Origin: Acetobacter sp. UBA5411
GTDB taxonomy: Bacteria > Pseudomonadota > Alphaproteobacteria > Acetobacterales > Acetobacteraceae
Direction of reading: 5' to 3'
Length of the DNA stretch: 64,000 nucleotides
Assembly: GCF_002409645.1 (NCBI RefSeq)
Contig: NZ_DHNR01000017.1
Location: 13,716-77,715 of the forward strand
Program-made: the position numbers and the translations under genes
Part shown: piece by piece, positions 1-8,187 of the stretch
Layout of the letters: every line of letters starts with the position of its first letter
Position numbering within the stretch: the first letter of the stretch is position 1
The notes under the pieces: model-generated
What the model saw: only the letters and a program-made list of their open reading frames with translations
What the model was told of the DNA's origin: nothing
Database searches by the model: none

Positions 1-1
1 C

Positions 2-298
2 GCTCCCAAAGCCATGCAGGCTCTTGCTCCGGGGCTCGCCGACTATACGGACAAAGTGCTGTTCGGAGAAGTCTGGCGCGAAAAATCTGTCAGTCCCCTC
101 GATCGTAGCATCGTCACTCTGTCCGTGCTGATCGCCACGGGCAAAGCGGCACAACTGACGTCCCATGTTCAGCTCACGCTTCAGCACGGCGTGACGCCGC
201 GTGACATTTCAGGCCTCGTTACCCAACTCGCACTTTATACCGGCTGGCCGAATACCGTATCAGGGCAGCCCAAGGAGGTCTGGATTTTGCCAGAGTAG
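2..298 (+). CDS. Carboxymuconolactone decarboxylase-family protein, 5' end cut by window
   Basis: The frame is open to the window edge, so the true start may lie upstream; the first ATG is at 14 and gives 94 residues. The segments LDRSIVTLSVLIA, HVQLTLQHGVTPRDI and LYTGWPN are typical of the all-helical CMD/AhpD-like family. The family's redox cysteine pair is absent, as in gamma-carboxymuconolactone decarboxylase-like members that often accompany oxidoreductases or cupins. The protein ends soon after the GWPN segment, near the family's usual end. The substrate cannot be told. It lies inside the integrated element that ends at 2126, beside an MFS relic, so it may itself be a cargo remnant. 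Confidence 0.7.
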   Translation, partial: APKAMQALAPGLADYTDKVLFGEVWREKSVSPLDRSIVTLSVLIATGKAAQLTSHVQLTLQHGVTPRDISGLVTQLALYTGWPNTVSGQPKEVWILPE

Positions 299-423
299 AT
301 GACAATGCCCTATTACGTGCTTCATCCACCGTGGAATGACTGCATCGCCAATGATACAGTTCGGTATCTTTTTGCCGACTAGCAGGTAGTGGAGAGCGTA
401 ACCCGCCATGCTACGGTTGCTTC

Positions 424-680
424 TTATACAATCATGAAACGGGCGGCATTGCCGCAGCGAGAGAGGAAGCGTTCCGGAAGCAGTTGAATGCTTAATAGTG
501 TCAAAACTCCAACCACGCTGAGAGTCCAGAAAATTCCACGCCATCCAATCAGCTCGATAAGTTGACCGCCAGCCAAGGGGCCGAGCAGGGGGGCGATAAC
601 CATGATCCTCATAAGTATGGAGATCATTCGAGCGATCTGGGTGAGGGCGAAGTTGACCTCAATCGCGTAAAGATCAGATT
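424..680 (-). pseudogene. Relic of an MFS drug-resistance transporter (Bcr/CflA type)
   Basis: Read leftwards, this stretch encodes about 80 residues around APLLGPLAGGQLIELIGWRG and IFWTLSVVGVLTLL. That is the hallmark loop and following membrane helix of Bcr/CflA-type MFS exporters (a family of about 400 residues). No start, no other transmembrane segments and no continuation are visible in any frame on either side, so only an internal fragment survives. It sits between the CMD-like gene and the recombinase in the integrated element and probably decayed after transfer. Confidence 0.6.
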
Positions 681-754
681 ATCTATTTCCTTTGTAATTT
701 CTGCAACGAACCATTCATTGCACGCAAGTAGCGCTGAGTTGATGTTTGTTATTT

Positions 755-1906
755 TCAGCATCCCAGCAGTGCTGCGGAGATTTTCTCGGAAACAAGATTG
801 GTTGAGAGCCTCACGTTCTCCCGCTTTAAGTGAGCGTAACGAGCTGTCGTCTTGATATCGCTATGTCCCAGCATACGACCGATCATCGTCAGGTCAGCTC
901 CCATTTCCAGTGCGTCAGAAGCGAAGGAATGGCGCAGATCATGAATCCTGACGTCGTCCAGACCCGCGGCTTTGCGAATGCGGCGCCAGGGTTTTTGTAG
1001 GTCAGTCAAATAGCCACCTTTTTCCCGTCCAGTAATGACATAAGGATTGTCCTCCAGCCGGGTGATGGCTTTGATTACGTTCACGGCCGCTTGTCCGATC
1101 AGGACGATTTTAGCCCCCGTTTTACTGTCAGGGAGCCTGAATTCGGATTGGTCGAAGAAAACGTGGCTCCATTGCAGAGTCTGGATTTCGCGTAGCCGGC
1201 AACCTGTCAGGACGAGCAGACGGATTGCCCAGACGGCCTCAGGCATATCCTCTGCTTCATTGAGCGCGGCGCCGAGGCGCGTATATTCTTCTTGGGTTAG
1301 ATAGCGCTCCCGCTTCTCTTCCTTATAGCGCTGAACGCCGCGGCACGGATTGAGACCGTCAGTCCGAATGCTCCATAGGTCTGCCAGGCTGAACATTTTG
1401 GACAGTACGCCGAGCGTCCGATTGGCCTGATAAGGGATATGTCGCATATCGCCATGGAATTCGGAGACGTCCGCCCGCGATATATCGGCCATCCGCCATG
1501 TCCCGAATTTGGGAACGATGAACAGATCCACAGCTCTCTTATACTCGCTCTGGGTCGTTGGTTTGAGGTGGACATCCACATATTCGCCCAGAAAACGGTT
1601 GCTGAATTCCCTGACGGTCATCGCCTTGCGTTCTTCTACACGAGCATCCGAGGGATTCTCGCCGCTATGAACCCGTGCAAGAACCTTGATGGCTTCTTCA
1701 CGCGCTAGATCGGCCGTCCATGGGCTCCCATGTTGTCCGATCGTGTAGCGGCGCATGCGGCCGCCGGCGCGATAATGAATGACGTACACCTTTCGGCCGG
1801 ATGGCCACACCCGGACTGCGAAGGCCGGAATGCTGTCATCCCAGAGGAAATAATCCTTCTCTGTCGGGTCGGCAGAGGTGACGGTTTTCTTGCTGAGCTT
1901 GGCCAT
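755..1906 (-). CDS. Tyrosine recombinase / integrase of an integrated element
   Basis: A 383-residue site-specific recombinase of the tyrosine family. The N-terminal arm-binding (DUF4102-like) region contains YVIHYRAGGRMRRYTIG at residues 41-57. A SAM-like core-binding domain follows at about 95-185. The C-terminal catalytic domain has the expected set: Arg237 (TGCRLRE), His322 and Arg325 (HDLRHSF), His348 (LGHSD) and nucleophile Tyr357 (TTARYAHL). The start at 1906 follows a GAGGGC Shine-Dalgarno; an in-frame upstream start at 1975 is less likely. The gene reads away from the tRNA-derived attachment site about 175 bp upstream, the usual arrangement for tRNA-targeting islands. It appears intact. 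Confidence 0.95.
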   Translation of the reverse strand: MAKLSKKTVTSADPTEKDYFLWDDSIPAFAVRVWPSGRKVYVIHYRAGGRMRRYTIGQHGSPWTADLAREEAIKVLARVHSGENPSDARVEERKAMTVREFSNRFLGEYVDVHLKPTTQSEYKRAVDLFIVPKFGTWRMADISRADVSEFHGDMRHIPYQANRTLGVLSKMFSLADLWSIRTDGLNPCRGVQRYKEEKRERYLTQEEYTRLGAALNEAEDMPEAVWAIRLLVLTGCRLREIQTLQWSHVFFDQSEFRLPDSKTGAKIVLIGQAAVNVIKAITRLEDNPYVITGREKGGYLTDLQKPWRRIRKAAGLDDVRIHDLRHSFASDALEMGADLTMIGRMLGHSDIKTTARYAHLKRENVRLSTNLVSEKISAALLGC

Positions 1907-2081
1907 GCTTGCCCTCATCGCAGGAAACACATAGGAAACAGATGAATGCGAAACCGGGCGTAGCCGGTACGACAATTGCGTAGCCTGATGGGACGTTTTT
2001 TCAAGGAAAATAAAGGGTTCTGCGTGGTAAGGCGTAGTTCTGTCGGCTGGGGCGGGGAGGGGCGTAGGCTTAAATCCCTAA

Positions 2082-2126
2082 CTCATAACCTGAAGGTCAC
2101 AGGTTCAAATCCTGTCCCCGCAACCA
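2082..2126 (+). repeat. Attachment site: 3' half of an initiator tRNA-Met gene
   Basis: The 45 bp from the anticodon loop CTCATAA to the encoded CCA match the 3' half of a bacterial initiator tRNA: T-loop TTCAAAT at tRNA positions 54-60, and acceptor strand CCCCGCA followed by ACCA, the end that gives the unpaired A72 of initiators. The sequence before it (2051-2081) does not complete the anticodon stem (CCTAA cannot pair with CCTGA) or a D-arm, so this is not a working tRNA. It is best read as the right attachment site of the element carrying the recombinase at 755-1906; the intact tRNA should lie left of the window. Curiously, 2051-2063 resembles the acceptor and D-stem start of an initiator tRNA. 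Confidence 0.7.
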
Positions 2127-2151
2127 TCTTAAACGAACGCTCCGATACAAC

Positions 2152-2185
2152 AGCCGCTTGGGTCTCAGCCCGTGCGGCTTTTTTT
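2152..2185 (+). terminator. Rho-independent terminator after the tRNA-derived site
   Basis: AGCCGC (2152-2157) pairs with GCGGCT (2174-2179) and a run of seven T follows. It lies 26 bp after the tRNA 3' end and is probably the original terminator of the initiator tRNA gene. Confidence 0.8.
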
Positions 2186-2489
2186 GTGGTCGGAGCTTCG
2201 GGAAAACGTGGAGAAGAGCCGCGAGACGGCTTTCCAGCTCAATCATGTGCAGTTTAGTCTATTGAGTGGGGAAGCGCTGTAAACGGTTGAATCTGGCTGC
2301 ACTTTCTTTCGAATGATCGACTTCAGCCTTTAATGTCCGGGATTGGGGATCATGATAGCATGGCTAGGGCCATGCCGTTTCAGCGGGCCGAAGACGGGCT
2401 ACTTTCCCGGCAGCGCCCCGGGCCTAGTTTCTTTTTGCGATGTGCACCGAAGCCGCGCTTCGACCGGATTTTTACTGCGCTGTGAGAGG

Positions 2490-2965
2490 ACCGGTTGTTC
2501 AAAGCGTCTGATGATCGACAAGACAGATCTCAAAGCACATAAAGCACCTGCTTCCCTAGTTAAAAAAGGGCTTTCCCTGCCATATCGGACTCATAAAAGG
2601 CGGCCTGAACTCAAGATGGTCTGGGGATGAAACTACTCGACTTTATCTGCTAGCAGAACAGATCAGTGATTTTAAAGATGCGGATGTTCTGCTAGTAGAT
2701 TTGCTGGATAAGACAGAAGACGTTCTCGGCTAATAGGAATACGACAATAATAAAATCAGTCAGTCTCGAACCAACCGAATTATCACTGCCAGTACCCCGC
2801 CGAAGAAGAACTCAAAATCAAAGCTGCCTTACAACGGGTAACTGTACAAAAAGAGCCATCTCATCGAAAACATGTTTGTAAAGCTCAAAAACTGGCGATG
2901 CATCGCAACCAGATATGATCGCTGCGCTCATACATTCATGTCGCAATCCGCAGCGCCACAAGTTT
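2490..2965 (+). pseudogene. Decayed IS5-family transposase
   Basis: Fragments in different frames match the C-terminal half of IS5-group DDE transposases. About 2505-2620 recalls the HRTAASLVK...IGRTKGGLNSK region. About 2640-2700 reads TRLYLLAEQISDFKDADVLL, equivalent to the 'LTEGQxSDxxGA' region. At 2857-2940 HLIENMFVKLKNWRCIATRY followed by DRCAHTF is the conserved KLK...R.ATRYDK/R segment carrying the last catalytic acidic residue. Several frameshifts and stops separate the pieces, so the element is dead. No clear terminal inverted repeats were found. It lies between the attachment site and the TonB receptor gene. Confidence 0.75.
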
Positions 2966-3027
2966 CATCTTCTACCTCAGAAAAAAGTCCTGAGTCTAAA
3001 GGATGACATAGATCTTCAAGCAGTTTT

Positions 3028-5346
3028 TCAGAAGTTGTAATGAAGCTCGCAGCCAATCCAGCGTGGTGACTGGATATACTGGATGCGATTATTATCACTT
3101 CCAGTAAACGAATAGGTATTGCCTTTTCTGTTCTGCAGATTGTCGACATATACAGCGGCATTCCATTTTCCCGTTTGAGGGCCGAATTCCATGCGCAGAC
3201 CCAGAGAACTGATCTTGCTGGTCTTGGCATTATTATCGCCCAACGCTGCCCACATGTTGTCCTTCCATGTGTAACTGGCCTGTAGTGTCACGCGATAACG
3301 ATCCACATCAATATTGTAGCGTGTGACGGCGCTCCACGAAAAACGAGGAGAAAAGGGGAGTGAAGAATTACGCGTTACCGGTGGATCAAGAGACAGTCCA
3401 TTGATGTAGTTGACTGGACTTTTGGCGCGCGCATCAAGATAGGCAAAAGAGCCGCGGAGATCGAGGTTGGGTACAAGGTTGTGTAATGTTGTGGAAAGTT
3501 CACCACCACGTGTGCGTGCACGAGGAATGGTGCCAAGCGTCAGGGAGTTTGCGGTTGGGGTAATCGGTGCAAAAAACAATGTCTGGCGATTATGATATTC
3601 GTAATCAAATAGGGAGCCTTCCACCATAAGTTTGTTATGGAAGAGGGAGGATTTGATACCGATTTCATAAGCGATCAGATTTTCCGGCTTGACGTAATCA
3701 AGGGCGCCAGCTGCTAGAACGGGAGCCGCAAAATATGAGCCTGCCTTGTATCCGTTTGAAATTGTGCCGTAGGCATAAGTATCTGGTGCAATCTTGTAGC
3801 GTAGCCCCACGCGACCAGTGAAGCGATGATACTCATGGCGAGCATTCACACCGGTTAGGGCGTCGCCGACCTGCGCATAGTATGGGGCAAAAAGCCTGGG
3901 GCTGTCGGCAGCGATGGCTGAATATCGGGAGCCGCCGTTAAAGCCACGCTCATCATAAGAGAAACGACCCGAGGCGATGAAATCCAGTTTTTTGGTTATG
4001 TTGGTTACTGTATTGACGTAAACACCTGTCGACAGGTTCTGCTGGGAAAAATGATTATTCAGATTGATCGCGCTGCTCGATTGCAGACGCAGGCTGGTAT
4101 AGTCGCCGTCAATCTTGTCGTAAGATTCGAAAACACCAACGGTAAGATGGAAGATCTTTGCCAGATTCATACGCAAATGCATGTCGTGGGACTGTACAAT
4201 GGCTGTGTCATTCCATCTGTAATCGGAAATGTGCAGGGCTGAGCCGTCATAATTATCGGTATCATCGCGACGATAGAAATCGATCGCTGTCATGGATGAG
4301 AATGTTCCGAAATTGAACTCTTTGGTATAATTGACAGAAAGACCGCCACCGTTCTCGTTTCTCTGTCCGGATGTGTTGCCTGCACTTACGGCGTTGGCCG
4401 CCGGATGCAGGCCTGTATCGCCTTTTGACACCGGTCCCAGATCCTGCGGAGAAGTAGAGGTGCCTTTATCTCGCGTGTAATGCAGATTGAGCAGCACGGA
4501 CGATGTGTCATCCACTTCAAATTTTGTCAGATTGCGAATGGCCAGAAGGTCCTGCGCACCATAGCGCTTGCCTGTATTGATATCTTTCTGCCAGCCATCA
4601 CCATTTACATAATTGAAAGCCAGTCGATTGGAGATTTTGCTGGTGATCGGAGTGTTGATGGCGAAACGGCCGCGATTGGTATTATAGCTGCTGTAACCCC
4701 ATTCTGCATAACCTCCGAATTTATCAGAGGGTTTTACTGACTGGATATTGATGCTGCCACCAGTTGTGCTGCGACCCATGTCAAAGCCCTGAGGACCTTT
4801 TTCCGTGGCGATACTGTCGATATCAAGCATCTGACCTGTATAGAATACGGGGAAGGGGGCAAACACACCATCCAGATAAATGCCGATGCCACCCATGTTG
4901 GTGCCGACATAGTCATCAAGACCGACACCGCGAATGGAAAAAATCGGAGCCGAGCCAGAGACGGCGTTGGTTGCCGTCACGCCTGGCGTAAATGCTGCGA
5001 TATCCTTCGGGCTTTCAAGGTGAAGAGAGCGAAGCTCCTTGCCACTGATCACATTGACTGTGCCTGGAGTAGAAAGATGACGCTGTGCCCGTGAACGGGT
5101 TACCCTTATCTGTTCCGCGTCGCCCTTGTGCGTGATCGCTTTCGGATGATGCTGCGTGGAGAGAGTGCGTGTGCGGCCTGTGGCAACATGTTTTGCATCG
5201 ACTGGTTGAGAGCCAGCAACTGTAGTTGCTGTTGCAGCCAAAGACGATGTTGATGCCAGAAGCAGGCAGGGGAGGGTCGGCAGCACAATATATGCTGGAA
5301 CTGCAGCCAGAAGACGGGAGGAATGACGTAAAAAATATGATTTCAT
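3028..5346 (-). CDS. TonB-dependent outer-membrane receptor
   Basis: 772 residues, the normal size for an outer-membrane active-transport receptor energised by TonB. The N-terminus is a signal peptide with a hydrophobic stretch (about residues 12-38). A probable TonB box/plug region (EQIRVTRS, then TPGTVNVISGKEL and FSIRGVGLDDY) covers about residues 80-200. A long beta-barrel follows, rich in alternating aromatic segments, and ends with the terminal aromatic (LHYNF) used for barrel assembly. The start at 5346 has AGGAATAG about 10 bp upstream. Ligand is not evident; the sequence is of the general siderophore/other-ligand TonB class. A block 400 bp upstream closely resembles the promoter region of the neighbouring opine-type operon, so it may import that substrate. 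An in-frame start gives no sign of truncation. Confidence 0.92.
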   Translation of the reverse strand: MKSYFLRHSSRLLAAVPAYIVLPTLPCLLLASTSSLAATATTVAGSQPVDAKHVATGRTRTLSTQHHPKAITHKGDAEQIRVTRSRAQRHLSTPGTVNVISGKELRSLHLESPKDIAAFTPGVTATNAVSGSAPIFSIRGVGLDDYVGTNMGGIGIYLDGVFAPFPVFYTGQMLDIDSIATEKGPQGFDMGRSTTGGSINIQSVKPSDKFGGYAEWGYSSYNTNRGRFAINTPITSKISNRLAFNYVNGDGWQKDINTGKRYGAQDLLAIRNLTKFEVDDTSSVLLNLHYTRDKGTSTSPQDLGPVSKGDTGLHPAANAVSAGNTSGQRNENGGGLSVNYTKEFNFGTFSSMTAIDFYRRDDTDNYDGSALHISDYRWNDTAIVQSHDMHLRMNLAKIFHLTVGVFESYDKIDGDYTSLRLQSSSAINLNNHFSQQNLSTGVYVNTVTNITKKLDFIASGRFSYDERGFNGGSRYSAIAADSPRLFAPYYAQVGDALTGVNARHEYHRFTGRVGLRYKIAPDTYAYGTISNGYKAGSYFAAPVLAAGALDYVKPENLIAYEIGIKSSLFHNKLMVEGSLFDYEYHNRQTLFFAPITPTANSLTLGTIPRARTRGGELSTTLHNLVPNLDLRGSFAYLDARAKSPVNYINGLSLDPPVTRNSSLPFSPRFSWSAVTRYNIDVDRYRVTLQASYTWKDNMWAALGDNNAKTSKISSLGLRMEFGPQTGKWNAAVYVDNLQNRKGNTYSFTGSDNNRIQYIQSPRWIGCELHYNF

Positions 5347-6105
5347 GAGGCTATTCCTATTTCATTCCTGCTTGGACCGATTTCTGGGTTGAATGGAACT
5401 CGGTTGAGTGGTTGTGGCTTAGTGAGGGTGTATGTGTTCTTTTGCGTTTCAGACTAGTAGGTCACCCTTTTTGTTGAGAGAATTGTTCGGATTTGTTGTT
5501 CATGTATTCATTGGGAGTGCTATTTTATTGTTTTTTATTTTGTAATTTTTGTGTTTTGTATAAAAATACATCATGCTTTTTGAGTGGAATCGGCATCTTC
5601 CATAGATATTCTGGTTATGTAGAAACACCTTTAAATTGTTCTGATTTTATAAAGATTTTGAAGTTGTATTTTGGTTTCACCTATAGCGTTTGAAAAAATG
5701 TTCATGCTTTTCTCATTGCGTTTGTTACATCAGGTCTATGAAGTCTTTTTAGATTTTTTAATTCGATATCGGAATGTATTTTTTCTTGATAGCAAGCGTA
5801 AGGCTAACTTACGGTCAATATACGTAACTGTGTTTTTCTTCCCTAGATTGCTTCCACGGTTTTGCGTCCGTTATTTGAAGCTGATGCGCCATGGAAAGAC
5901 GGAAATCGGGTGGTATTGGATTAAAAAGATTATTGTTTTTCAAAAGAGTTTTTTATTAACGAGGTGTTTTTTTATCTTGTTTTGATGTTCCCATCAGCGT
6001 GGCGAAATCCTGTCAGGCCCCAGCTTTGATGCGTGAATCCGCTGGTCTGTTGTCAGGCTGACTGCACAGGCCATCATGCAGCCAGCCTGAATCATTTCTT
6101 GATGG
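5347..6105. other. AT-rich intergenic region upstream of the TonB receptor
   Basis: About 760 bp, strongly T-rich on the top strand from 5490 to 5990. Open frames at 5493-5693 and 5671-5985 give Phe/Leu/Tyr-rich products with no family resemblance and no convincing ribosome-binding site, so they are not called. The region contains the regulatory block listed at 5749-5811. Beyond that block, 5840-5905 weakly resembles the start of the LysR gene at 14437 in several frames and may be a decayed regulator gene. Confidence 0.5.
5749..5811. promoter_or_regulatory. Copy A of a shared LysR-type regulatory block
   Basis: This block aligns without gaps to 14364-14426. The shared core includes TTAGATTTTT, CGATATCGGAA and TATTTTTTCTTG. 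It ends in TAAG-N5-CTTA at 5799-5811, a T-N11-A dyad of the kind bound by LysR-family regulators. The spacer differs from copy B (GCTAA here), while the half-sites and their spacing are kept. It lies about 400 bp upstream of the TonB receptor start. Confidence 0.6.
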
Positions 6106-7176
6106 TCAGGAGGCAACCGCCATTTTCGAACGCTGAAGCATGCCGAACAGATCGCGCGGATCATCGGGGTCCGCCACCATGTCCAGCTTCTCAAACAATC
6201 CGGTCTCTTCCAGCTTGTCACGAACGTAGCGGAGCGCCGAGAAATCCTCGATTGCAAAACCGACTGAATCGAACAGGGTGATCTGGCTTTTTCCTGTTCG
6301 TCCTGATGTTTTGCCTGCGATGACCTCCCAGAGTTCGGTCACGGGATGATCTTCCGGAAGCTGCTGGATCTCGCCTTCAATGCGGGTCTGTGACGGATAT
6401 TCGACAAAAATGGAGGAGCGCAACAGGATGTCACGATGAAGTTCAGTCTTGCCGGGACAGTCGCCTCCGACAGCGTTGATATGGACGCCTGCACCGACCA
6501 TGTTGTCGGTCAGGATCGTGGCGCACTGCTTGTCTGCTGTGACAGTCGTGATGATGTCCGCATCTTCTACAGCCGCTTCGATTGTGTCGCAGATGGTGAT
6601 GTCGAAACCCATGCCTGCCAGATTGCGGGCGCATTTTTCCGAAGCGGCACGATCAATATCATAAAGCCGCAGGGCGCGGATGCCGACCAGTTCACGGAAC
6701 GCGATGGCCTGGAATTCCGACTGGGCGCCGTTTCCGATAATGGCCATTGTGCGTGAATTGGCCGGAGCCAGATGCCGGGCCGCCATGGCGGACGTTGCCG
6801 CCGTACGCAGGGCCGTCAGGATGGTCATTTCCGAGAGAAGAGTGGGATAACCGGAGCTGACGTCAGCAAGCATTCCGAAAGCGGTAACGGTCTGCAGCCC
6901 TTCCTTCATGTTTTTCGGATGACCGTTCACATACTTGAAGCCATAGAGACTGCTGTCGCTTGTTGGCATCAGTTCAATGACGCCTTCAGCGGAATGCGCT
7001 GCAATGCGCGGGGTTTTGTCGAATTCCGGCCATCGCTTGAAGTCGGCCTCTAGATAGTCGGCCAGTTCCCGCAGGAATGTGTCGATGCCGATGCGATGCA
7101 CAAGCGCCATCATGTTCTCAACCGAGACAAACGGCACGAAAGCGAGGTGCGAGGGGGCGGGAGCAGAGGACGACAT
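6106..7176 (-). CDS. ocd: Ornithine cyclodeaminase
   Basis: Converts L-ornithine to L-proline with loss of ammonia, using bound NAD. 356 residues, the same length as Agrobacterium Ti-plasmid enzymes. Residues matching the Pseudomonas putida active site are all present at a constant offset: Arg57, Glu68, Lys81, Arg124 and Asp239. The Rossmann turn is GNGAQSEFQ at 148-156. It is the last gene of the leftward operon, one base after the arginase gene, so the pair should turn arginine into proline plus urea and ammonia. The family also contains alanine dehydrogenase and lysine cyclodeaminase members, but the residue set and the arginase neighbour favour ornithine. Confidence 0.93.
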   Translation of the reverse strand: MSSSAPAPSHLAFVPFVSVENMMALVHRIGIDTFLRELADYLEADFKRWPEFDKTPRIAAHSAEGVIELMPTSDSSLYGFKYVNGHPKNMKEGLQTVTAFGMLADVSSGYPTLLSEMTILTALRTAATSAMAARHLAPANSRTMAIIGNGAQSEFQAIAFRELVGIRALRLYDIDRAASEKCARNLAGMGFDITICDTIEAAVEDADIITTVTADKQCATILTDNMVGAGVHINAVGGDCPGKTELHRDILLRSSIFVEYPSQTRIEGEIQQLPEDHPVTELWEVIAGKTSGRTGKSQITLFDSVGFAIEDFSALRYVRDKLEETGLFEKLDMVADPDDPRDLFGMLQRSKMAVAS

Positions 7177-7177
7177 A

Positions 7178-8101
7178 TCAATAAGTCCTTGTCTTGTGTT
7201 CGAGAACGCGCCGGCCCAGCAGACTTGCTGCGAGATCGGTCATGAGACGTGCCGTTTTGGCGCGTACGTCGAGGAACGGGTTGAGTTCAGCCAGATCCAG
7301 AGAGGTGACTAGACCGCTGTCATGGAGGATTTCCATGATGAGGTGCGCCTCCCGAAACGTAGCCCCTCCGGCGACGGTCGTGCCGACGGCAGGTGCGATT
7401 TCGGGATCGAGAAAGTCCACGTCGAGACTGACATGCAAACGACCGTTGGCGTGTCTGACACGATCAAGAAAACTGTTCAGCGGTGCGACGATGCCCTGTT
7501 CATCAATCGTGCGCATGTCAAAGACGGTCATACCAATGGCCGCGACATGGCGTTTTTCCGCCTGATCGACCGAGCGGATACCCATCATGCAGACATTGCG
7601 CGGATCGACGGTAGCGGCGGGAACCGGGAAACCCTCGAAACCGGGCTGTCCCGTAAAGTAGGCGACCGGCGTGCCGTGTAGATTGCCGCTCGTGGTCGTG
7701 TGGAGGGTATGCAGGTCGGTATGAGCGTCCAGCCACAGCACGAATTGCGGCTGGCCCAGTTCCTGCGCCCTGCACGCCACGCCGGGGATCGTGCCCGCAG
7801 ACATGGAATGGTCGCCACCGAGGAAAATCGGCAGATCACATGTGCTGGCCATCTCGTAGGCCCGGCGGGTCACGCTTTCAGTCCACGCTATGATCGCATC
7901 CAGATTACGCACGGCGGGATTGGGATGGCTGACGGCCGGAGGCTGCGCGGGTACTGCATCACCCACATCGGTCACTTCCCATCCAAGATTCTGCAAAATT
8001 TCCGGCAGGCCCGCGATGCGAAAGGCCGTGGGGCCCATGATGCATCCTCGTTCGGATGTTCCGCTCTGTGTCGGGATGCCCAGAATCTGGCATGTTTTCA
8101 T
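7178..8101 (-). CDS. rocF: Arginase
   Basis: Hydrolyses L-arginine to ornithine and urea using a binuclear manganese centre. 307 residues, the usual size. Metal ligands are all visible: His98 (GGDHS), Asp125, His127 and Asp129 (DAHTD), Asp227 and Asp229 (SLDVDFLDP). The N-terminal GIPTQSGTSERGCIMGP is typical of true arginases rather than agmatinases. The gene sits between the transporter ATPase and ornithine cyclodeaminase, as in the nopaline catabolic region of Ti plasmids. Its position in a transport/oxidase operon suggests its arginine comes from an oxidised opine-like substrate as well as from free arginine. Confidence 0.95.
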   Translation of the reverse strand: MKTCQILGIPTQSGTSERGCIMGPTAFRIAGLPEILQNLGWEVTDVGDAVPAQPPAVSHPNPAVRNLDAIIAWTESVTRRAYEMASTCDLPIFLGGDHSMSAGTIPGVACRAQELGQPQFVLWLDAHTDLHTLHTTTSGNLHGTPVAYFTGQPGFEGFPVPAATVDPRNVCMMGIRSVDQAEKRHVAAIGMTVFDMRTIDEQGIVAPLNSFLDRVRHANGRLHVSLDVDFLDPEIAPAVGTTVAGGATFREAHLIMEILHDSGLVTSLDLAELNPFLDVRAKTARLMTDLAASLLGRRVLEHKTRTY

Positions 8102-8187
8102 ATCATTTCCTTTTCCTGTTCATGGTCACTGACCGCGAAGTGCGGACAGGCCGGGCCTGTCCTGTCCGTCTCTCTCCATTCAGTATG

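Noticed and set aside
2051..2126. A functional initiator tRNA gene
   Set aside because: The length and the 3' half fit, but the anticodon stem and D-stem cannot form, so it was called an attachment site.
2343..2630. Open frame of 95 codons before the IS relic
   Set aside because: Only its later part reflects transposase sequence, and neighbouring pieces are in other frames; it is included in the IS pseudogene call rather than as a gene.
5493..5985. Two open frames (5493-5693 and 5671-5985) in the AT-rich region
   Set aside because: Products are Phe/Leu/Tyr-rich, lack ribosome sites and family resemblance, and reflect T-rich composition; the region is better explained as regulatory DNA plus a possible gene relic.
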